DNA of 14,314 nucleotides from Candidatus Zixiibacteriota bacterium (lineage in GTDB: Bacteria; Zixibacteria; MSB-5A5; GN15; FEB-12). Shown here one piece after another: positions 1 through 7,046 of the stretch. The notes beneath the pieces were generated by a model. The model did not search any database, was not told the origin of the DNA, and saw only the letters and a program-made list of their open reading frames with translations. The translations under genes and the position numbers were made by a program. Location: positions 1 through 14,314 of the forward strand of contig JACZYS010000023.1 in the NCBI GenBank assembly GCA_022570975.1. The letters run 5' to 3'. The stretch's first letter is position 1. Each line of letters starts with the position of its first letter.

Positions 1-1726
1 TATGACTAACTGTATCTAATGTAATTACGCCGTTTGTTGTATCAGTTTCAATAGTATCATATAAGTATATATCAGATCTCTTGAGAGTGTTACTTAAAAT
101 ATAAGCATCACTGAATTCACTGAATTTGTTTCTTTCCAGTCTATAAGTTGCAAAAACTCTGAAGTAATTATCCGGCCATCTGAGCCTCTTACCAATTTTT
201 AGTGAGCCGCCCTGTCGGGCTTCAATATAGTCGCCGAACCATCTTCTTCTGGTCGTATAAACGTCGGTTCCAAACAGAGTGGGACGGCCAAACATCCACG
301 GCTCGGTGAATGAAACCTGAAAAGTATTACGGTTGTTACCAAATTCAATATTAAAAGAAAGATTTTGTCCGTTCCCCCGGAAATTAGGGATAGACATTCC
401 CAACGTTCCGACTACTTTATCCTGAGAGTTATATCCGGCCCCGGCAGAAATCTGACCGGTCTGTTTTTCTTCCACCTCAAATTCAAGGTCAACATCCCCA
501 TTGGGAAGGTCAATCGGTACCGGCACAACATTGTTAAAAAAATTGAGGGCCATCACATCTCTGACCGACCGGATTAAGAGGCTGCGGTTAAATGTCTGTC
601 CGGGCAATGATGAGAGTTCACGGCGAACTACTTTTTCTTTGGTCTTGGTATTCCCGACTATGCGGACCATATTTATTTTTGAGGGGAGACCCTCGTTTAT
701 TTTATAATTTACGTCAATTATGGAGTCAGCCCGGGTTGTTCTTTCATCCAATATTTGGACATGGAGATGTCCGATCTCCTGATAAAGAGTATATAGCTCA
801 TAAATAGATTCTTCATACTTTTCATTGTCAAAAATCTCACCCGGTTCATATTTTATTTTACTAGCCAGAAGCTCTGATGGAAATTTTTCATTATCCTGAA
901 ACTTTACTTCGCCAAAAAAGTACCGCGGGCCTTCATAAACCTCAAAATAAACAGTCATCCGGTTGCGAATAGAGTCAATTGTCAGAGAATCAGAAATCAA
1001 AAAAGCATCCAGATAACCTTTTTTCTTGTACTCTTCAATAACCTTTTCTTTATCCTCTTCATATTTGTCCTGAGCAAAGTCTGAGGTTTTTAGAAATCCC
1101 CTTTTCCGGTTTCTCATAACTTTTATTATGTCATTTGCTTCCACCTGCTGGTTGCCGGTCAAAACAACTTTTTCAACTTTAACTTTCGATTTTTCATTGA
1201 TGATGTAAGTCAGATTAGCATCGGATGAGTCGGCACTGTACACCAACTCAAAAGATACTTCAGCTCTGAAATATCCTTTTTCTGAATATTTATCCAGAAT
1301 CTGGTTTTTCTTTTTCTGGATCAGGTGAGGCGATATATATCCTCCAACTCCCAACCCAAGCTCGCTAATTAAATCTTTTGAACTTATCTCTTTATTGCCA
1401 GAAAAATTAAGCCCGGTCAGTCTGGGCAGTTCCTTGACAACAATGATAACTTTTACGCCGTCAGTTTCTTCTTGAACATCTATTTGAATGTCAGAAAAAA
1501 TCCCCAGCTTGTACAATCTTCGTATTGATTCGGCAATGTCTCCAGGGTTAAGAACGGATCCTTTATCAAAGGCTGAGACCCCGATGATAAGAGTTGTGGT
1601 TACTCTATTGTTTCCCTCAACCAAAATTTCTGTTATTTTGTAGTCGCTCTGGGAGAATACGGAAAAGGGCAAGAGAGATGAGAGTAAGATTAAATAGAGA
1701 GCAATCCCTGCTCTTTTTTCACGCAT
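1..1726 (-). CDS. bamA: BamA, outer membrane assembly factor (3' end outside window)
   Basis: BamA is the central outer-membrane subunit of the machine that folds and inserts beta-barrel proteins. Reading the minus strand from the ATG at 1726 gives about 575 open codons to the window edge with no stop, against a usual total near 750-850. A signal peptide (about residues 1-25, hydrophobic core ending FSVFS) is followed by what I read as five POTRA repeats (about 28-420), with typical motifs such as VEGNNRV, VVLTGNQQV and VRIVGNTKT. The last POTRA contains VRRELSSLPGQTFNRS. The barrel then starts near residue 422 with AGAGYNSQDKVVGTLGMSIP and continues through SFTEPWMFGRPTLFGTDVY, both highly characteristic of BamA. 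The start lies 12 bases after the rplU stop, so the two are probably cotranscribed. I see no strong Shine-Dalgarno, which fits translational coupling. Most of the barrel and the surrounding genes lie outside the window. Confidence 0.93.
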   Translation of the reverse strand, partial: MREKRAGIALYLILLSSLLPFSVFSQSDYKITEILVEGNNRVTTTLIIGVSAFDKGSVLNPGDIAESIRRLYKLGIFSDIQIDVQEETDGVKVIIVVKELPRLTGLNFSGNKEISSKDLISELGLGVGGYISPHLIQKKKNQILDKYSEKGYFRAEVSFELVYSADSSDANLTYIINEKSKVKVEKVVLTGNQQVEANDIIKVMRNRKRGFLKTSDFAQDKYEEDKEKVIEEYKKKGYLDAFLISDSLTIDSIRNRMTVYFEVYEGPRYFFGEVKFQDNEKFPSELLASKIKYEPGEIFDNEKYEESIYELYTLYQEIGHLHVQILDERTTRADSIIDVNYKINEGLPSKINMVRIVGNTKTKEKVVRRELSSLPGQTFNRSLLIRSVRDVMALNFFNNVVPVPIDLPNGDVDLEFEVEEKQTGQISAGAGYNSQDKVVGTLGMSIPNFRGNGQNLSFNIEFGNNRNTFQVSFTEPWMFGRPTLFGTDVYTTRRRWFGDYIEARQGGSLKIGKRLRWPDNYFRVFATYRLERNKFSEFSDAYILSNTLKRSDIYLYDTIETDTTNGVITLDTVSH

Positions 1727-1738
1727 AATACTTTCGAA

Positions 1739-2059
1739 TTAACTTTCTGGTGTGTAGATCTTCTTGATTTTGATATCGCTGAATTCCTGACGATGTCCCT
1801 GGGTACGGCGGTATTTGGTTCTTCTTTTATGTTTGTGAATAACAACTTTGTCAGCTTTGCCGTGTTCAACAACTTCAGCTTCAATTTTTGCTCCCTCAAT
1901 CAGCGGATTGCCAACCATAACATTATCTTTATCTTTTATCAAGAGAACTTCATTTAAGTCAAATGAACTGCCTGCTTCAAGATTCTGCAAAGGCACTCTG
2001 ATTACTGAGCCAACTTCAGCATTATACTGAAAACCGGATAACTGAAAAACTGCATACAT
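1739..2059 (-). CDS. rplU: 50S ribosomal protein L21
   Basis: L21 is a protein of the large ribosomal subunit that binds 23S rRNA. The 106-residue product matches the usual length (about 103). It opens MYAVFQLSGFQY (family MYAVIxTGGKQY) and carries VGNPLIEGAKIEAEVVEHGK in the middle and the basic rRNA-binding segment HKRRTKYRRTQGHRQ near residues 78-92. The lysine usual in the GGKQY motif is phenylalanine here. The start has a clear GGAGGA Shine-Dalgarno (minus strand, 2071-2076). In most bacteria rpmA (L27) follows directly; here bamA follows 12 bases later and no rpmA is present in the window. Confidence 0.95.
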   Translation of the reverse strand: MYAVFQLSGFQYNAEVGSVIRVPLQNLEAGSSFDLNEVLLIKDKDNVMVGNPLIEGAKIEAEVVEHGKADKVVIHKHKRRTKYRRTQGHRQEFSDIKIKKIYTPES

Positions 2060-2356
2060 AACTATTTATTTCCTCCAAATTTTTAGCAACTTATTATTCT
2101 ATCAAATTGAGCCATAAAACTAAGCATTTTGAGGCTTAAGTCAAGGCAAAATTAAAGAACAGCATTCATTTACAAATCTCAAACTTTAAACTTTAATGCT
2201 CAAATTTAGTTCCATTTAACACAAGAACTGACTTTGAAAAGAAAGTGACCCAGCAAGGGCAATTAGATTTGTTGAAACGGTAGAAAAAGAGTATATTCCC
2301 ATTTCGAAGTTATAAAATAGTGTCAAATGAGGTAATTAGATTTAGCTGCTCAAGAA
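2060..2356. other. Divergent intergenic region, rplU / uvrB
   Basis: A 297-base AT-rich gap between divergently transcribed rplU and uvrB. It holds the rplU Shine-Dalgarno and the candidate rplU promoter. On the uvrB side there is an isolated TATAAA at 2311-2316 without a convincing -35 box. uvrB has no good Shine-Dalgarno: the nearest GAGG (2330-2333) is more than 20 bases from the ATG. I see no RNA gene, no LexA-type SOS box that I would defend, and no coding frame. Confidence 0.5.
2117..2144 (-). promoter_or_regulatory. Possible rplU-bamA promoter
   Basis: On the minus strand a TTGACT -35 (2139-2144) is followed after 16 bases by a weak TAGTTT -10 (2117-2122), about 58 bases upstream of the rplU ATG. 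The -35 is good but the -10 matches only three of six consensus bases, so this is tentative. I see no clear L21 autoregulatory RNA structure in the leader. Confidence 0.3.
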
Positions 2357-3787
2357 ATGGAAAATAAACAGTCCCCGTTCAAGATTAGGTCAAATTTCTC
2401 CCCAAAAGGAGACCAGCCGCAGGCAATTAAAGAGTTGACCGATGGCCTCAACAATAACCTGCCCCATCAGACCTTGCTTGGCGTTACCGGTTCAGGCAAA
2501 ACTTTTACAATTGCCAATGTTATTGCCAATTATGGAAAGCCGACTCTTGTAATTTCTCACAATAAAACCCTTGCCGCTCAATTGTTTGGGGAGCTCAAGT
2601 CATTTTTTCCGGAAAACGCCGTTGAATTTTTTATCAGCTATTATGACTACTACCAACCAGAGGCATATGTCCCGACCACCGATGTTTACATTGAAAAAGA
2701 TACTGCTGTAAATGAGGATATTGACCGTCTCAGGCTCCGGGCCACCGCCTCCCTTCTGGACAGGGAAGATGTCATAATTGTCGCTTCGGTCTCCTGTATT
2801 TACGGTCTTGGTTCTCCGGAAGAATATAAGCGTCAGTTTCTGGTCATTGATAAAAATGTAGAGATTGACCGGGATGATATGATAAGGAGACTTATTAATA
2901 TTCACTATGTAAGAAACGAGATTGACTTCTCAAGAGGGAAATTCAGGGTCAGAGGAGACACGGTTGAACTTATTCCCGCTTACCATGACCATGCTTTCCG
3001 GATTGAGTTTTATGGGGATGAAATTGAAAAGATAACAGAATTTGATGCCTTAACCGGAGAAATTTATGCCGACCGACAGAAAATATCCATTTATCCGGCC
3101 AAGCATTTTGTTACCTCAAAAGAACAATTGGGGGATGCCATAAAACTAATCGAAGATGAACTTGAAGAGCGTCTCAAATATTTTAGAAATGAGAATTTGC
3201 TTCTTGAGGCCCAGAGAATTGAAAGCCGTACCAGATATGACATTGAGATGCTCAAAGAGATTGGTTTTTGTGCCGGAGTAGAAAACTATTCCCGCCATTT
3301 GACCGGAAGAGAAGAAGGGGAGCGACCCTTTTGCCTGATAGATTTTTTTCCTGATGATTTTCTGACTCTCATTGATGAATCCCACCAGTCTATTCCCCAG
3401 ATTAGAGGCATGCATGCCGGAGACAGAAGCAGAAAAGAGACCCTTGTCAAACATGGCTTCCGTTTACCTTCGGCATTAGATAACCGTCCTCTCTTTTTTG
3501 AAGAATTTGCCAGACTGATTCCCAAAGTAATATATATTTCCGCAACTCCGGCTGATTATGAATTGGATACATGTAATGGTGTCGTCGTTGACCAGGTAAT
3601 CCGTCCTACCGGGCTGGTTGACCCACAGATTATTGTAAAACCTCTCTCCACTCAGGTTGATGATTTACTTGAATTGGCCAAAGAGAGAAGGGCCAAAGGG
3701 GAAAGGGTGCTGGTCACGACCTTAACAAAAAGAATGTCCGAAGATTTAACCGATTACTTAAACAAAGTTGGAGCTAATTATCCGTGA
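2357..3787 (+). CDS. uvrB: UvrB, N-terminal part of a frame-broken gene
   Basis: UvrB is the damage-verifying helicase-like subunit of UvrABC nucleotide excision repair. This frame (476 codons) holds the family sequence from the N-terminus: Walker A GVTGSGKT at residues 42-49, the damage-probing beta-hairpin region YYDYYQPEAYVPTTDVYIEKD around 96-116, the UvrA-interaction domain, and the DEAD-like DESH box followed by RGMHAGDRSRKETLV. Helicase motif IV VLVTTLTKRMSEDLTDYL then ends the conserved stretch. After YLNKVGAN the frame reads Y-P-stop at 3785-3787. The family continues here with about 16 residues containing H-S-[DE]-I-x-T, which are absent, and the remaining protein resumes in another frame at about 3777. 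The best reading is a deletion of roughly 47 bases (or an assembly error). The encoded fragment lacks motifs V and VI and so should not act as a UvrB. Confidence 0.9.
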   Translation: MENKQSPFKIRSNFSPKGDQPQAIKELTDGLNNNLPHQTLLGVTGSGKTFTIANVIANYGKPTLVISHNKTLAAQLFGELKSFFPENAVEFFISYYDYYQPEAYVPTTDVYIEKDTAVNEDIDRLRLRATASLLDREDVIIVASVSCIYGLGSPEEYKRQFLVIDKNVEIDRDDMIRRLINIHYVRNEIDFSRGKFRVRGDTVELIPAYHDHAFRIEFYGDEIEKITEFDALTGEIYADRQKISIYPAKHFVTSKEQLGDAIKLIEDELEERLKYFRNENLLLEAQRIESRTRYDIEMLKEIGFCAGVENYSRHLTGREEGERPFCLIDFFPDDFLTLIDESHQSIPQIRGMHAGDRSRKETLVKHGFRLPSALDNRPLFFEEFARLIPKVIYISATPADYELDTCNGVVVDQVIRPTGLVDPQIIVKPLSTQVDDLLELAKERRAKGERVLVTTLTKRMSEDLTDYLNKVGANYP

Positions 3788-4331
3788 TCTCCGTTTGGGT
3801 AAGTTTGATGTCTTAGTCGGAGTAAATTTGCTCCGTGAGGGATTAGACCTCCCGGAAGTATCACTGGTTGCCGTACTGGATGCTGACAAGGAAGGATTTC
3901 TCCGTTCCGCCCGCGCCCTTATCCAGACATCGGGAAGAGCAGCGAGGAACAAAAATGGCCAAGTTATTTTCTATGCCGACAGAATCACCGATTCCATGAA
4001 AAGAGCCATTGATGAAACCAGCCGCCGCCGGGAAAAACAGATCCAATATAACAAAGATAATAATATTGACCCGGAAACCATTTACAAAAGCAGGGATGAA
4101 ATCATGAGAATCACCGGTTTTGCCGACGCAAAAACGGTCAATGAACGGATTTTTGACAAACCTACTGATTTCACCTTGATGAAAGATGAAGACCAGCTTG
4201 CATTTATGATGACAGCCATGAAAAAAGCGGCAGATAATCTGGAATTTGAAACGGCGGTCATTATAAGAGATGAGATAGAAGCTCTCAAGGCGAATATTAA
4301 GGAAAGAAGCAAAAAAAAACGAGCCAGATAA
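3768..4331 (+). CDS. uvrB: UvrB, C-terminal part of a frame-broken gene
   Basis: This frame carries the rest of UvrB after the break. IIRDLRLGKFDVLVGVNLLR leads into EGLDLPEVSLVAVLDADKEG (motif V region), followed by the motif VI region LIQTSGRAARN. The C-terminal UVR domain (about the last 45 residues, LEFETAVIIRDEIEALK) would contact UvrC. Real homology starts at about 3777; the upstream TTG at 3768 only marks the open frame and has no ribosome binding site I can see. Together with the N-terminal frame and about 16 missing residues the total would be near 663-665, the normal UvrB length, so only a small piece is missing. All other motifs are intact, suggesting a very recent lesion, a strain variant, or an assembly/sequencing error. 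Confidence 0.88.
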   Translation: MELIIRDLRLGKFDVLVGVNLLREGLDLPEVSLVAVLDADKEGFLRSARALIQTSGRAARNKNGQVIFYADRITDSMKRAIDETSRRREKQIQYNKDNNIDPETIYKSRDEIMRITGFADAKTVNERIFDKPTDFTLMKDEDQLAFMMTAMKKAADNLEFETAVIIRDEIEALKANIKERSKKKRAR

Positions 4332-4354
4332 AAAAAATAAAAGAACAAAGAGAC

Positions 4355-4383
4355 TCGACCATTCGTTTAACTGTTATTATAAT
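4355..4383 (+). promoter_or_regulatory. Promoter with consensus -10 before the 4393 gene
   Basis: TCGACC (4355-4360, four of six -35 positions) is separated by 17 bases from a perfect TATAAT (4378-4383). Transcription would begin about 4389-4393, on or next to the ATG at 4393. This would make the transcript leaderless or nearly so, matching the lack of a Shine-Dalgarno. Confidence 0.45.
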
Positions 4384-4392
4384 ATGATAATT

Positions 4393-5265
4393 ATGGAAAA
4401 ACAAAAACTAAGAATTTTGCTAGCAATGCCATTGGCAATCTTTCTGCTCGGAGGGTCCTGCGGCGATGTTGATGTGGCGGTTGTATCCGATGTTGATGAA
4501 ATAAAAAGATATCTGACCGATAATGCTGACGGTAAAGATTTCTTTTCAAAAACCGGAATTATTCATAACACTGAGTTCTCGGTTGTCTTTGACACCGCCA
4601 TATATAAAGAGATTGTTGATTCATCATTTAGAACCACATCGGTGGCAATTTCAGATCAGGCCTTTGATTTTGGCAACCTTGGAATCTTGAAAGAAGCTCT
4701 GGCAATTGTTACAGACAATTATTATGTCACCACTTTCAGAATTGCAGGTGTGGATACTACTTTTGCGGTAAACGTCCGCAAGCTTACCAGATACGGATAT
4801 TTTCTGAAACTCGGTGATGACGGTAAGCCTTTTTTGGGATGGAAATTGTATGGTTTCAATTCTTTGGGAACGGTAAATCCACCGGCCAATGTTGAACTCA
4901 GCAGCCTTGATGGCCAGAATAAATTTTTTGGCGACCAGAGAGCATATACGGAAGCCACAAAGACTTTTGTGATAAAATATCAAAAATTGACCGATATCAA
5001 AAGCTTCCAAAAAGGTGAAAGCATTATTGCCAGAATGATTCACTCCCCCTCAGCAAGATATTATCATCTAATCTCAGCAGAAAACTCAAACGGCGGATAC
5101 ACAGAGCCGATGTACCGGACAACAAATGAACTCTATACCGACACCGTTATTACCAGGTCTGTTAACAGTAAATTCTGGAATCTGATTCTGTTTCAATCGT
5201 TTAAGGAAGATACTACAGCAGCAGACCTTCTCCAGTTCTGGGCTGTTCCATATAAAGCTCTTTAA
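4393..5265 (+). CDS. Exported protein of unknown function, possible lipoprotein
   Basis: I do not recognise the family. The product (290 residues from the ATG at 4393; 293 if the in-frame ATG at 4384 is used) begins MEKQKLRILLAMPLAIFLLG then GSCGD, a basic start plus hydrophobic core ending at a cysteine. The lipobox is imperfect (G at -3), so it is either a lipoprotein or a signal-peptidase-I substrate. No further membrane segment is visible. The mature part has no cysteine and no obvious catalytic motif. It is rich in aromatic and beta-forming residues, e.g. SVVFDTAIYKEIVD and FGNLGILKEALAIV early on and FWNLILFQSF near the end. I chose 4393 because a consensus -10 ends at 4383, so the 4384 ATG would not be transcribed. 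The gene stands alone between uvrB and the SPFH gene. A periplasmic or envelope role is inference from the signal sequence only. Confidence 0.8.
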   Translation: MEKQKLRILLAMPLAIFLLGGSCGDVDVAVVSDVDEIKRYLTDNADGKDFFSKTGIIHNTEFSVVFDTAIYKEIVDSSFRTTSVAISDQAFDFGNLGILKEALAIVTDNYYVTTFRIAGVDTTFAVNVRKLTRYGYFLKLGDDGKPFLGWKLYGFNSLGTVNPPANVELSSLDGQNKFFGDQRAYTEATKTFVIKYQKLTDIKSFQKGESIIARMIHSPSARYYHLISAENSNGGYTEPMYRTTNELYTDTVITRSVNSKFWNLILFQSFKEDTTAADLLQFWAVPYKAL

Positions 5266-5303
5266 AAATCCTTACTCAAATATTTTTCCGCTTGCTCTTT
5301 TGC

Positions 5304-5333
5304 TTGAATATTGTTAGTCAGCCATAGTATATT
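5304..5333 (+). promoter_or_regulatory. Probable promoter of the SPFH gene
   Basis: TTGAAT (5304-5309), 18-base spacer, TATATT (5328-5333): both boxes are close to sigma-70 consensus. The start of transcription would fall near 5340, leaving a leader of about 40 bases with the strong AAGGAGG Shine-Dalgarno (5368-5374) before the ATG at 5382. Confidence 0.45.
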
Positions 5334-5381
5334 AGTCACAGATGATTTCAATAAACTTTATTTTTACAAGGAGGTTTTCAA

Positions 5382-6185
5382 ATGAAAAACCAGACTAAAT
5401 TACTGCCCTTACTTTTTATTGCAGTGATGATGATTTCTGTCGGCTGTGGAACTCAGGTTCCTGCCGGACATGGCGGAGTATTCTTTTCCAAATTTGGTGG
5501 TGGAACAGAATTAGGAAAAACCTATCCCGAAGGATTTGCATGGCATTTCCCCTGGAACTCAATGAATGTTTACAGCATCAAGTTGCAGGAGAACAAAGAA
5601 AAACTTACAGTTTTGTCGTCAGACGGGGCCTCAATCATACTTGAAGTTTCCATCCGCTACAAACTAAGACCTGACAAACTTGACTCTCTTCATGTTGGTA
5701 TCGGCAGAAACTATTATGCCATTGCCATTTCCCCTTCAATTAGAGGTATAGGCCGTGGAGTGGCCGGAAATTATACGCCCGAGGAAATTTATTCTACCAA
5801 GAGAGATGAGATGGCAGCAGCGATTGTAAAAGGTTTGCAGGAAGCGGTCGATGACAAATTTATCATAATTGAAGCTGTAATTATGAGAAACGTCACCCTT
5901 CCGCCAAAAATTTCAGAAGCGATTGATTTTAAACTGGCTGCCGCACAGGAAGCCCAGCGGATGAAATTTACAATTGAAAAAGAAAGACGTGAGGCCGAGC
6001 GTAAGAGAATCGAAGCTCAAGGTATTGCTGATTTTCAAAAAATCATTTCTGCCGGAATTACGCCGTCATATTTGAAATGGAAAGGGATTGAGACCACAGA
6101 AAAACTGGCTTCATCACCCAACTCCAAGATCATTTTGATAGGCAATAGCGCCAGCTCTCTGCCGATTATCCTCAGCGCCGAATAA
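5382..6185 (+). CDS. SPFH/Band 7 (prohibitin-like) protein, probable lipoprotein
   Basis: SPFH proteins form large membrane-bound oligomeric rings that organise membrane domains and often modulate proteases. The 267-residue product starts with a short signal whose core ends ISVGC, so C22 is a plausible lipidation site. The SPFH domain spans about residues 26-185, with VPAGHGGVFF at its start, EGFAWHFPW near 50, and the prohibitin-type motif MRNVTLPPKISEAIDFKLAA at 168-187. A charged coiled coil follows (about 185-215, MKFTIEKERREAERKRIEAQ). The typical ending is also present (GITPSYLKWKGIETTEKLA, then SPNSKIILIG). The start is fixed by AAGGAGG seven bases upstream. Most prohibitin homologues use an uncleaved N-terminal helix; here the anchor looks like a lipid-modified cysteine, though the -3 position (S) is not ideal. 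No FtsH/HflK-type partner gene is adjacent. The function is assigned at family level only. Confidence 0.88.
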   Translation: MKNQTKLLPLLFIAVMMISVGCGTQVPAGHGGVFFSKFGGGTELGKTYPEGFAWHFPWNSMNVYSIKLQENKEKLTVLSSDGASIILEVSIRYKLRPDKLDSLHVGIGRNYYAIAISPSIRGIGRGVAGNYTPEEIYSTKRDEMAAAIVKGLQEAVDDKFIIIEAVIMRNVTLPPKISEAIDFKLAAAQEAQRMKFTIEKERREAERKRIEAQGIADFQKIISAGITPSYLKWKGIETTEKLASSPNSKIILIGNSASSLPIILSAE

Positions 6186-6186
6186 T

Positions 6187-6201
6187 AGAGGCTTTGCCTC
6201 T
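6187..6201 (+). terminator. Small hairpin just after the SPFH stop
   Basis: AGAGGC-TTT-GCCTCT forms a perfect six-base-pair hairpin directly after the TAA. It lacks a following T-run, so on its own it is a weak terminator. The larger hairpin at 6235-6257 followed by TTTTATT is the better candidate. Confidence 0.35.
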
Positions 6202-6234
6202 CTCTCTAAAGGAGAGCTATCTTTTGAATTGTAG

Positions 6235-6257
6235 GTCAGGAGCCTTGCGCTCCTGAC
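6235..6257 (+). terminator. Hairpin plus T-run; copy of repeat family A
   Basis: GTCAGGAGC-cttgc-GCTCCTGAC is a perfect nine-base-pair stem with a five-base loop followed by TTTTATT, a classical Rho-independent terminator shape for the SPFH transcript. The same sequence recurs at 6362-6384 (one mismatch in the stem), 6471-6493 (degraded) and 9337-9359 (perfect). It is therefore also a dispersed palindromic repeat. Confidence 0.6.
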
Positions 6258-6285
6258 TTTTATTATATTGGAAAACCACCTATGT

Positions 6286-6493
6286 GTCATCGCGAGGCTT
6301 TGCGAAGCAATCCGTCTTAATGTCATCCTCGCGCAGGCGGGGATCCAGGAATTAATTGCAGGTCAGAAGCCCCGTGCTCCTGACTTTTTATTGCGTCATT
6401 GTGAGGCTTTGCGAAGCAATCCGTCTTAATGTCATCCTCGCGCAGGCGGGGATCCAGGAATTAATTGCAGGTCAGAAGCCCCGCCCCCCTGCC
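6286..6493. repeat. Mosaic of palindromic repeats with a 109-base period
   Basis: Two direct copies of a composite unit start at 6286 and 6395 (offset exactly 109 bases) and stay almost identical for about 89 bases. Each contains family C (GAGGCTTTGCGAAGCAATCC, 6294 and 6403), family B (27 bases, 6322-6348 and 6431-6457, stem TCCTCGC/GCGGGGA with loop GCAG), an AATTAATTGCAG linker and family A (6362-6384; degraded copy 6471-6493). The order with the first hairpin is A-C-B-A-C-B-A'. The last copy decays a few bases before the stop of the VOC gene. This is the arrangement of REP/BIME-type intergenic elements. I see no transposase and no coding frame in it. Confidence 0.8.
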
Positions 6494-6497
6494 TCTT

Positions 6498-6932
6498 CTA
6501 TTTATCTTTCAACTCGTAGTCGTTTCGCTCGGACATGATATCTGAAAAATATTGAATGAATTCCCAATCGTTTCCCTCCGGATCGTAGAAATAAATTCGT
6601 TTTCGATGAGGATGAGAATTTGGCACTGTAGATTCGCTATATCCACCTGAAATTAGCCTCTCTCGCAATGAATCAACATCATCAACTTCATAGGCAAGAT
6701 GATTGACTCCCGGTGTGGGAGTATATGGTTTTCTCTTTTCCGGTGCATCGGATAGAGCCTCTTGAAGGGCTATATAGGTGTCGTCTGTTCCAACATGAAG
6801 CCATCTGGATCCAACTTTTGCAATTTTGCCTTCACCTCTAATCTTAAATTCCGGAAATGCCGTTTGCAAAAATTTAATCATTCCATCAATGTCACTAACA
6901 GAAATATTTGCGTGTTCAAGTTTAAATGCCAT
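6498..6932 (-). CDS. VOC-family (glyoxalase/dioxygenase fold) protein
   Basis: A 144-residue single-domain member of the vicinal oxygen chelate superfamily, which includes glyoxalase I, epimerases, antibiotic-binding proteins and dioxygenases. It shows two beta-alpha-beta-beta-beta modules: LEHANISVSDIDGMIKFLQ opens the first, and PGVNHLAYEVDDVDSLRERL opens the second. The ending YDPEGNDWEFIQY is typical. Candidate metal ligands stand at the usual positions: H7, Q57 (YIALQ), H78 (VNHLAYEV) and E124 (DWEFIQ). This suggests an active metalloprotein, but the substrate cannot be read from the sequence. GGAGG (minus strand, 6939-6943) six bases before the ATG fixes the start. The stop lies about five bases from the repeat mosaic. 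It is transcribed divergently from the peroxiredoxin-kinase gene, so a link to oxidative or electrophile stress is possible but unproven. Confidence 0.85.
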   Translation of the reverse strand: MAFKLEHANISVSDIDGMIKFLQTAFPEFKIRGEGKIAKVGSRWLHVGTDDTYIALQEALSDAPEKRKPYTPTPGVNHLAYEVDDVDSLRERLISGGYSESTVPNSHPHRKRIYFYDPEGNDWEFIQYFSDIMSERNDYELKDK

Positions 6933-6958
6933 AAAAAACCTCCAATCAATAGTAACTT

Positions 6959-6993
6959 ATTATAAAATATACTATCCAATAAACAATATGCAA
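6959..6993 (-). promoter_or_regulatory. Probable promoter(s) of the VOC gene
   Basis: Two overlapping minus-strand candidates are present: TTGCAT (6988-6993), 16 bases, TATATT (6966-6971); and TTGTTT (6981-6986), 16 bases, TATAAT (6959-6964). Either places the start of transcription about 15-25 bases upstream of the ATG, with the GGAGG Shine-Dalgarno in the leader. Confidence 0.4.
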
Positions 6994-7023
6994 GTATTAT
7001 GAGAGCAATGAAGAATTTCCAAG

Positions 7024-7046
7024 TTATCAATAATTATGCTTGATAA
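7024..7046. promoter_or_regulatory. Inverted repeat over the -35 box, candidate operator
   Basis: TTATCAA (7024-7030) and TTGATAA (7040-7046) are perfect seven-base arms around a nine-base spacer, itself containing the palindrome ATAATTAT. The right arm covers the -35 box of the kinase gene's promoter. A dimeric regulator binding here would be well placed to control it. The sequence resembles no operator I would name with confidence. Confidence 0.4.

Noticed and set aside
365..807. Short plus-strand frames at 365-577, 501-707 and 592-807
   Set aside because: They are antisense to bamA, whose product matches the family throughout.
2060..2356. L21-type autoregulatory leader or riboswitch upstream of rplU
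   Set aside because: No convincing stem or conserved aptamer pattern could be found by eye.
2600..3525. Minus-strand frames of 79-102 codons inside uvrB
   Set aside because: Antisense shadows of a conserved coding sequence; no start signals.
3768..3790. Programmed frameshift joining the two UvrB frames
   Set aside because: Conserved residues are missing at the junction, not just shifted, and there is no slippery heptamer or downstream structure; a deletion explains it better.
6286..6493. CRISPR-like array
   Set aside because: Only two 109-base units, made of palindromic sub-units with identical linkers instead of unique spacers, and no cas genes.
6356..6538. 60-codon plus-strand frame across the repeats
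   Set aside because: It is made almost wholly of repeat DNA, has no ribosome binding site and overlaps the end of the VOC gene.
7024..7046. FNR or PerR/Fur box at the kinase promoter
   Set aside because: The half-sites are in the reverse order for FNR (ATCAA before TTGAT), and the match to PerR or Fur consensus is too weak to name.
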